Origin: Stenogyne calaminthoides
Lineage: Eukaryota; Streptophyta; Magnoliopsida; Lamiales; Lamiaceae
NCBI GenBank assembly: GCA_037126765.1
Contig: JBBCBC010000022.1
Coordinates: 18,381,758-18,445,757, forward strand
Direction: 5' to 3'
DNA length: 64,000 nucleotides
Part shown: piece after piece, positions 56,691 to 64,000 of the stretch
Position numbering within the stretch: position 1 is the first letter of the stretch
Layout of the letters: the number at the start of each line of letters is the position of its first letter
Program-made: the position numbers and the translations under genes
The notes under the pieces: generated by a model
What the model saw: only the letters and a program-made list of their open reading frames with translations
The model's database searches: none
Told to the model about the DNA's origin: nothing

Positions 56691-56949
56691 AATGTTGTTT
56701 GAAATATTGGTAGCATGTAATTAAATTATATATTTGTGATGATATATATTTCATGTTTTTGGTGTATTGGACGTATGTTTATGATTGTATGTTTATATAT
56801 TTCGATGTTTTGGTATATATATGTGGTTTATGGTTTTATTATAGGATTTTTGGTTTATGTTATATGGTATTGGACGTATATATAAGTTTTGGTTTATAGT
56901 TTTATTATAGGATTTTTAAAATGTAAATTAATAATTAAAAAAAAAGATA

Positions 56950-57209
56950 TTGGACAGCGGTTTTCAACCGCTGTCTATGTAAAATAATAAACGAATTAAA
57001 AAAATATATATATCAGCTTGGACAGCGGTTATCAACTGCTGTCCAATCTTAAACTTGAAAAGCGGTTAAAAACCGTTGTCCAAGTGCTTTTCTTGGACAG
57101 CGGTTTTTTATCAGCTGTCCAAGCTTGGACAACTGATGCTTGGAGAGCGGTTATAACCGCTCTCCAAGGTCATTTTTCACAGTTGTCCAAGCCCAAATGT
57201 GTATTAGTG
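56950..57209. repeat. CACTA right subterminal palindrome cluster
   Basis: Five palindromic units of about 25-30 bp follow each other at 56950-56977, 57018-57046, 57059-57083, 57092-57122 and 57139-57168, built from TTGGACAGCGGTT and its complement around a short A/T centre. The last is TTGGAGAGCGGTTATAACC plus GCTCTCCAA. They then lead into the terminal repeat. Confidence 0.85.
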
Positions 57210-57212
57210 CCT

Positions 57213-58268
57213 GTAGGAACGATTGTGAAAAGAAGATAACACTTAGATGGACCCAATTCTTATCATCTAAAGGTTTGTTACTTTGATTGTTAATTCAATT
57301 ACTCTTAAGTTCTTTGTTCAACCCTTGTTGATGTTTGTAAAATGTTTAGGCAAAAACTTTTTTAAACCTAAGCTCAAGTTTTTTTTTCTTGAGCATCACT
57401 GTTGTGTATATACACTATCACTGTTGAGTATATAAAGTGTCATTATTTAAAAATCAAGCATTTTTAAACAATGCACTCCATATGCATACTAATGATACTA
57501 CAAACGCAAAATAGCGACACTTTAAAAAGGAGTTCACGTGAACTCGGATTCACAGAAGACATACTCTGTGTTTTTCCTTTCGGTGTATATTTTTCCTAAT
57601 TGCAAGTATTTTGTGCCAGAGTTCTGAATATAGTTAAATAAAATGTAGGGACTCAAAATCTTAACTGGCTAATATATTCAGGTCATTCGTTTATACTTCA
57701 TTCTCTTCATATATGATTTACATAAACAATTTTGCACTTTTTATTAATGTATTAATATATGATATATGAAATGAGAAAAGTTGTTAAGAATGCATTTGTA
57801 TATACAATGCATCCAATATGTATAACATCAAAGTACATATGCCAAAATTGATATATAGCTGACTTTGATATAATTCCAGCTTATTCTTTTTTTCATGATT
57901 TAGGGAAGAAATTGATGTCACTTCATAGCTTCGGTTAAAAAAGGCCCCAATGAGGAGAGAATTTGCCAAAGACTCGACACTTGCGAATGAGAACTGAGAC
58001 AAATTTATTTTGAAATTTAAAAAATAGATATCTATTTGTCTCATGCCCACTATTTTTTAGTATTTAATTTAATTTGAAATAATTAAAAAATTAAACATGC
58101 CTTTTCGATGAAACAACATATATGGCTTCTAAGATTTTTTAAGTTAACTTACAATCACATGTTTACATGGGTGTTTTTATTTTATAAATCTCTATGAATT
58201 AGCACAACATTGAATAAAAGCTTGGTTTTCCAGAATTCTGATTTCAATTTTTTTAACTATTTACATAC
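57213..58268. other. AT-rich intergenic DNA; possible body of a Helitron
   Basis: No gene is recognised. The first bases continue the target of the CACTA element. A small frame on the minus strand (57784-58050) has no recognisable domain. If the Helitron-like terminus at 58297 is real, its body lies here, but I could not find the 5' TC end. Confidence 0.4.
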
Positions 58269-58297
58269 AACGTGCAATGCACGTGGTTAATAACTAG
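58269..58297 (+). mobile_element. Helitron-like 3' terminus
   Basis: The palindrome ACGTGCAATGCACGT is followed by GGTTAATAA and CTAG, then T. Plant Helitrons end with a short GC-containing hairpin about ten bases before CTRR, inserted 5' of a T. Only this end is visible. Confidence 0.5.
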
Positions 58298-58451
58298 TAC
58301 CTTCAAATGAACCAACAAATTTTTCTAAAAAATACACACAAAATGTAAACAAGTTGCTTCTTAAAACTAATTTACACAATACTCTTGTCTTTTGAAATCC
58401 GAATAATTCCTAATAGTATGATGATCTTGCAAGAAACAATGTTGCAATATA

Positions 58452-58683
58452 CTCCCTCCACCCCACAAGACTTTGCACACTTATTTTTTTGCTCGTGTTT
58501 TAACGAGCGGGTTGTTTATTAGTATTTGAAATAATAAAGGAACTTTTATGGTGGGGTATGATAGTCTTACCCCTCCTCTTTCATACGTCTTTCTTAAAAT
58601 ACTTTATCATTTCAAATACTAATAAAAAATATGCTTACTAAAATACGAACCAAATGGTAACTATGCAAAGTCTTAGGGAATAA
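58452..58683. mobile_element. Stowaway-like MITE (Tc1/Mariner), right end eroded
   Basis: It starts TA then CTCCCTCCACCCCACAAGAC, very close to the Stowaway terminal CTCCCTCCGTCCC. The reverse complement of the far end gives CCCTAAGACTTTGCATAG, pairing with the inner part CAAGACTTTGCACAC. An inner inverted repeat (ATTAGTATTTGAAAT at 58519 and ATTTCAAATACTAAT at 58609) supports a foldback structure. The outermost bases of the right TIR are lost. Confidence 0.7.
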
Positions 58684-59756
58684 AATATTAAATTTTTGCT
58701 CAAATAAAAAAAGAATAGAATATTAAATGTTTTGTTGTCTATGATGCACAAATTCTTAAATAAAAAAAACACAACAATACAATATTGGATACTCGTAGGA
58801 TGTAGGCACCCGTCAAATTCGCGTGAAATTTGCATGGGACTCACCACGTGATGAGTTGCAAAATAAAATATTATAAAAATTCGAACTCGCGTATTATGTG
58901 CTTTTTATTATAATTTTATTTTTTGGGAGTTTTTTTTTGCATTTTTAAAGTTTAATTTAATTAAATTATAAATCTAATAAAATAAAATTTTAAAAGTAAA
59001 AGAATTCAAATTAAACAAAAAAAAAGACACACACTTAGATACGGACGTAATAACAGAAGGCATAAACTTTTCTGCTCTTTTTCAACAGCAATACAACCAA
59101 CGATGAACTAAAAAAAAAGACCGATGGCACCTTTGGCTTAGTTCCCGCGAAGCTCCAGTTTAATTTTTTAGGGGAATTTTATAAATGGCTCTTCCAATTC
59201 TATTGTGATGATACAGATGACATTGATATGAATGATGTTCGGTTTTTTAATTGTTGTTTTTATATATTTTACAGGTGTTATATATAATAAAATATAAATT
59301 AAACACATGTACTTTAGACGAATCACATTTTAAAATTTTTAAAAATTCATATCTCTACACCAGTATCTTGGCGTCCTCGCACCCACTTCTCCGCACCTAT
59401 GCAACATAGATTGTTGGTTGATGAGATGCATAAAAATTGTAAAAAAGTAGAGAGAAAAAGATGCGTTTCAATTTAATTGAGTAACAATTAATATAATTTT
59501 TAGTAAAAATAAGAATATTTAGTAAGAAAAGTTGAGCCACAATTTACCAAAAAAAGGAAACATAAAATTTTACGAAAAAAACTCGTATGAGATGGTCAAA
59601 TGCATGAGACTGAAGTATAATCTAACACAAATCAACATCAACCCCTCAAAAAATGTTAAAACATCAGTGTTCAAATTATCACCGTCTCACCGTAAGACTG
59701 TCTCATATAAGTATGCCTCATTTTTTTATTATTAGAAAGGGTCGACGGGAGATATA
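58684..59756. other. AT-rich intergenic DNA
   Basis: Low-complexity, A- and T-rich sequence with no recognised gene, RNA or mobile element. The frame 59532-59735 looks like chance. Confidence 0.5.
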
Positions 59757-60243
59757 GAACCTGTTTGGCTCAACTTATAAACTCTTTAAAACAACTTATA
59801 AGTTGTCTAGGAATTTATAACCTCCCTAATTTTGCTTGGTAAAATAAGATGTTTAACATCTTATAAGATCTAAAAATAAATTATTTTAGAGTTTATAAGC
59901 TCAAAAATTAAGTTGAGATATCCCAACTTATTTCACTTAAATTGTATAAGCTCTTCCCATCCCATCACACCAACCTCAACCCAGTCTCCGCTAGAACCCA
60001 ATCTGAACCTAGCCCAGCCAGAACTCAATCCGAACCCAACCATGCCCGAACATCTCAATATGAAAAGGAAAAAATATTTTATATTATATTAAAATCAAAA
60101 AAAAATTCTTAAATCAATAAAGACCTTATAAATTTTATTAATCAAAAACTTTAACAATTTATAAACTATTTAAAAACTACACTTTATAAACTCTTAAAAA
60201 TAAATTATAAGATCGTTTAAAATAAGCTTAGCCGAATAAACTC
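59757..60243. mobile_element. MITE-like foldback element (GTTTGGCT ends)
   Basis: The left end ACCTGTTTGGCTCAACTTAT and the right end, in reverse complement GAGTTTATTCGGCTAAGCTT, are related inverted repeats; 'TTATAAGCTC / AACTTATAA' motifs repeat throughout. Plant MITEs with 'TGTTTGGCTAAGCTTAT' termini are common near genes. The centre (59950-60060) carries a CCCAACC/CCCAATC-type tandem stretch. No clear target duplication was found. Confidence 0.5.
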
Positions 60244-60819
60244 ATAAGTCGATAGCAAAATTCCACAAGAGAGACAAGTTTGACCGTCATGTAGTTCGCT
60301 TGTTGGAGGGCAAAACAGTAAAGCTGTAGGCGAGTGGATCCTTTTCTTCTTCACAATCACATTATTAGTGTGATCCCGCACTCAACGAAACGCTTACCCC
60401 ACGCCGTTGAATTCTCGGAAGAAAAAGTGAATTCCGTTATTGGCCACTTGATACGCTTTAATCACATATTACCGGACGAAACTCGCGACTTCAGTTCACA
60501 CCGCAGAAGATTGGAGGAAAGGGAACAGGAGACTACACGATGCGAAATTACCAAAAAGGACACTGAATAAGAGACCTCTGACAGTCGCTATAACAGCAGA
60601 GGAGAGCTGGTGCTGGTGCCGGTGCCGCCTCAATTTCGGCGCATAACGTTAGAATTTTCTCTCTCTCTCCAATATTTCTGTTTCCAATATTCTTTATTTT
60701 GATTGATGTTTTTTTCGGAAGCTTGGAAGATTGGGGGATTCATCATCACCTTGTTAGTTTTGAAATTGTTTTCAAAGCCCGAGAGAGCGCGACTTTTCGG
60801 TTAATTTAGTAGTTGAGAG
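60244..60819 (+). promoter_or_regulatory. Promoter and 5' UTR region of the BAR-domain gene
   Basis: Unique sequence between the MITE and the start codon. A pyrimidine patch TTTTCTCTCTCTCTCC at 60655-60670 is typical of plant core promoters and 5' leaders, so transcription probably starts just around or before it. No canonical TATA box is obvious. A 78-codon frame (60334-60570) lies here; it has no recognised domain and may be chance. Confidence 0.5.
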
Positions 60820-63800
60820 ATGAAATCTCCTTTGGGTAAGCTGAGAAAATTGGGGCTGCATAAAGGCGAGCACGAAGAAGATTGGGATCACCATATTTCG
60901 GTGCACATAGATGGGTTAACTCAAGCAACAAAGGTGCATCTCTAATTTTGTACAGATATGTACTCCTTTGATGGATGCTGTTTTTAATTTGTGTTTTATT
61001 ACTAGTTCTTTTGTATTAGTTGGAGCTCCTGAATTTTATTTAGTTACTATGAAATGGAATTCAGGTACTAGGTCAATTTTGTAGATGAATCATGATGCAT
61101 TTCTTTCTAAGCCAATGCCGAAGTGTCACTGATTTAGGTGCTATTTTGAGCGCATAATCTGTAAATAATAATTTTGGAGTTTTGATATCTAGACGGGAAA
61201 TTGTATGTTGTTAGAAGATATTAATAGAATAAACATGGATGCCAGTCAAATGGAATTTTTCGTTGGTATAATTCTGGAAACCCAACTAGAGATATACGGT
61301 ATACGACAGGCTATCAGATTGGGACATGAGCTTATTGGCAACTTAATGTGAACTAGCAAACTTTTGAATCATAATGTTCACAATCCTTTTCATGTTGAGG
61401 TTGCGTGCATGAACTTCATCTAGTGTTGTTGCTACTGGCTACTGCATCTTGAACTTGTCAAATTGGAATCCTTTTGGCAACTTTTTTTTTTTGGGAAATT
61501 TTTACTACTTTCAATTTAATTAGGTTATCTTATCTTATGCACTACGCCTGCAGGATATGAAAGACATGAGAGCATGCTATGATGGCTTACTTTCTGCTGC
61601 GGCTGCAACAGCGAATAGCGTTTATGGTATTCTATTGTTTTGCTGAAGCTATATTTTCTAATGTTTGAGACAGAGGGATCGGGGGGAGTGTGTGGAGTAA
61701 GGGACACATATTGAAATTATTGCGAAATAGTAATGTGATGTATTTCATTCCCATAAACACTTTACTGTTTTGGCTTTGTTTTTCTTGAAAAACTTTTCTA
61801 ACTGAAGTTGTCTTTCCACGTCGTTTTGTTGAGGTTGTTGGTGGTATAATAAAAATATAGGGTTATTTATTTAAGTAATGATTTCTGGGGAAGTGAAGAG
61901 GCTATTTCAAGGTGAACAAAGCGTAAACACATTTTCTTTTGTCCTGGGAGACGAAATTGCGTTTGAGGAAAGAACACCAAATCCTGAACGCTAAACTAGT
62001 AGTTGTTTTGCTTGATCAACTTCTTGCAGAACCATTTTACATATGCACTAAGGCTGTTTCTCATTGAAAATCCTAAGCCTCTACGTATGAGCAATATATG
62101 GCATGAGTACTTTTGGTTTCAAGAATTGATACCACTAGTCAATGTTATAGGCAAACATTTTAATTAGGTTGAAGAGCATAACTTTTTTCAAATGAAAATG
62201 CTAGAGGCGGGTAATAAAAAAGGCAGCACATAAGAAGTTTTCAACATCAAATGACTTTATTGGGTATACTAACCTCAAAATGATCATATTGGAGATACTT
62301 ATTTGAGCTTCCAATTATTGTACAGTTGTCAACATCAAACATGCAAGATGTTAAGATGTTATGGTTATGTTTGTTTACCATCTCAAATTATTCCCCTATA
62401 CTTTTCTCCAAAACACCATACACATTTATTCTTTTCAATGCATTTTTTAACTAATGCATCACATGAAAACTGTTATTCCTGAATTCTTCCCCAGAAACTC
62501 CATGGCATAGCCTTAAGTATTTTTGTTCGATGTTGACAAGCTACCCTGTTAAAAAATTATTATATTTTCTTATTAAATCATCTATCATCCTTTAGTTTTG
62601 CTATTTTCAAAATGTCCCATACTGTGAATTAAAGTGAACTGAAGATGGTAAAAAAAAATTGAAATAATAAAATTGGCGAAATAAACTACGGAGAAAGGGG
62701 AGGTGGTACTGTTGCAGCAGCCATAGGCATCATACTTTTGACAGTCACTGGATTCCATTGGTTGAGAGAAATAGTAGTTTTGATAATTAATTTTAGGAAA
62801 GGGAAAAAGGTGTTTAGTGATAATTAAGCTTGCATCTTATTGAGTAAATCTACCATGTATCAGTATATAGATGCGTAAATTGTATCCCAATAGAAAAGTC
62901 TATTGTATTTTGTTATGTGAGGCAATAAAGATATCTCTTCTTTCAGAGTTTCAAGAGTCACTAATGGAGATGGGGAATTGCCTGCTGGAGAACACTGCAA
63001 TGCATGATGATGGAGAAAGAGGTGAGTGAGCCAGTGGAATTTCTACTTATAGGCATCCCTTAGTTGCTGTTTCAAGGCAGTGTACATTGCAAATGTTCTT
63101 GTATTCATTTCTCCAACAAATACAATTGATGCCTCTTACTTGGACAATATGAAACTAAATGTAGAGGCATTCCTCTAGTTGTTTTTTGACAGAAATTTGA
63201 ATGATGTTGCAACCATTTTGCATTTTATTCTCCAACAAGTACCAATCGGAACCTCCTAGTCTCCTACACCAATATGAAACTAAACATATGTAGCTTTTCT
63301 ATCTTTCTTTTTTTTTTTTTTTTGATTAATGACAGAATAATTTAGTTTGACCACAAAGAGTTTTTTCTCGTAGATAACATGATTTGGATCCAATTTTCCA
63401 TCTATTTCAAAGTAGTTATTATTCAGATGGTTTGGAAGCAACAACTAGGTTTTAATAATTTCTGAATTATGATATATTTGCATGCTTTCTAGATACTTAT
63501 AATGAGATTATAATACGTTGATCTTTGGTTTTCTCATTTCGTCAACATGAAATTTTGTTTCTTTGTTCTGTCTCTTTACCGAAGCATCTCGCTCTTGCTT
63601 ATAGTTAAGTATGTTGCAAAATGTATGGAAGTTAAGTTCACTGCTAGACGAATTTCTATGCTTTGCAGGGGTTGCATTATCAGTACTGGGAAGGGTGCAG
63701 CTGGATCTTCAGAAACTCGTTGATAGCTATGTCGGTGTTCATGACTTCATTCTCATGTTTTTTTTAGTATTTTTTTTATAAGCTAAAGAGTTAATCATAA

Positions 63801-63888
63801 CTCACTGTTCTCTTGTCAGCGGTCTCATATTATCATGACAATTACACACCCGTCTGAGTCTCTCCTGAGTGAGCTGCGAAAAGTCGAG
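60820..63888 (+). CDS. BAR-domain (hydroxyproline-rich family, At2g33490-like) protein, 5' exons
   Basis: Five coding exons join in frame with GT/AG borders: 60820-60933, 61554-61626, 62947-63021, 63669-63730 and 63820-63888. The product starts MKSPLGKLRKLGLHKGEHEE, continues DMKDMRACYDGLLSAAAATA and FQESLMEMGNCLLENTA, then LSVLGRVQLDLQKLVDSY and RSHIIMTITHPSESLLSELR. This matches the N-terminal BAR domain of the Arabidopsis At2g33490/At3g26910/At5g41100 family, which has the same exon-like blocks (DMxDMRxCYDSLLSAAAATANSAYEFSESL). BAR domains bind curved membranes as dimers. No stop or frameshift is seen, so it is probably a live gene. About 113 codons are in the window; the rest of the BAR domain and the Pro-rich tail lie to the right. 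Confidence 0.92.
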
Positions 63889-64000
63889 GTTCAGAGCACT
63901 CTTATACTCGTTATTGCTCTTGCTTTTGTGAATACTTCTATGCAAACCTAGACCTTTTACAGATATTTCTTGCTGAAATGTTTTGATGGATGACGTTTTG

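Larger units (their letters stand above)
52060..57209 (+). mobile_element. CACTA (En/Spm) transposon, 5.15 kb
   Basis: Left end CACTACTACACATTTGAGCT and right end, in reverse complement, CACTAATACACATTTGGGCT form the inverted repeat. The target duplication is CCT (52057-52059 and 57210-57212), 3 bp as in this superfamily. Subterminal palindromes of a GGACAGCGGTT unit cluster at both ends. Inside are a spliced Transposase_24-like gene (53418-54840) and a C48 protease-like gene (55053-56690). I find no TNP2/Transposase_21 core with its DDE residues, so this copy is likely non-autonomous. It lies only 41 bp from the gypsy element. Confidence 0.92.

Noticed and set aside
58638..58847. Minus-strand 69-codon frame
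   Set aside because: Covers a MITE end and AT-rich DNA; composition is random.
60334..60570. 78-codon frame upstream of the BAR gene
   Set aside because: No domain; located in the presumed promoter region. It could be an upstream ORF only if the transcript starts further left than the pyrimidine patch suggests.

Overview
This window is nuclear DNA from a flowering plant, almost certainly a eudicot. The signs are an AT-rich background, spliced genes with GT/AG introns, LTR retrotransposons primed by initiator tRNA-Met, a LINE, a CACTA transposon, MITEs, and one recognisable single-copy-type gene (a BAR-domain protein like Arabidopsis At2g33490). I cannot name the species; an asterid such as a Lamiales plant is only a guess. 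There is no prokaryotic, organellar or CRISPR content.

Layout. 1-2091: 5' end of a Sirevirus-type Ty1-copia element on the minus strand (partial gag, PBS, 5' LTR). 2092-3558: unassigned DNA and an LTR-like segment. 3559-7130: decayed LINE on the minus strand. 7131-9098: AT-rich DNA with nothing I recognise. 9104-52018: one Ty3-gypsy chromovirus (Tekay/Del type, plus strand), bounded by a perfect 5-bp target duplication (CTTAT) and swollen to about 43 kb by later insertions. These are copia copy 1 (9922-18993), a 14.2-kb Sirevirus (19033-33216, minus, TSD GTTAC), copia copy 2 (34391-43589, minus), a solo LTR of the same copia family (46625-48213), and a hAT-type MITE (50440-51096). Removing copia copy 2 or the solo LTR, with one target duplication each, returns the host gypsy reading frame, which fixes the nesting order. 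52060-57209: CACTA transposon (TSD CCT) with a spliced Transposase_24-like gene and a C48 protease-like gene. 57213-60819: gene-flanking DNA with a Helitron-like 3' terminus and two MITEs. 60820-63888: first five coding exons of the BAR-domain gene, which runs off the right edge.

All transposon proteins here are broken, some at catalytic residues. The most unusual points are a separate acidic-tailed ORF upstream of gag in the gypsy element, a CTG/CAG-centred pattern of differences between the two Sirevirus LTRs that looks more like a sequencing artefact than decay, a C48-type protease in a CACTA element with no visible TNP2 core, and a GC-rich leader with a telo-box dyad shared by both copia copies.
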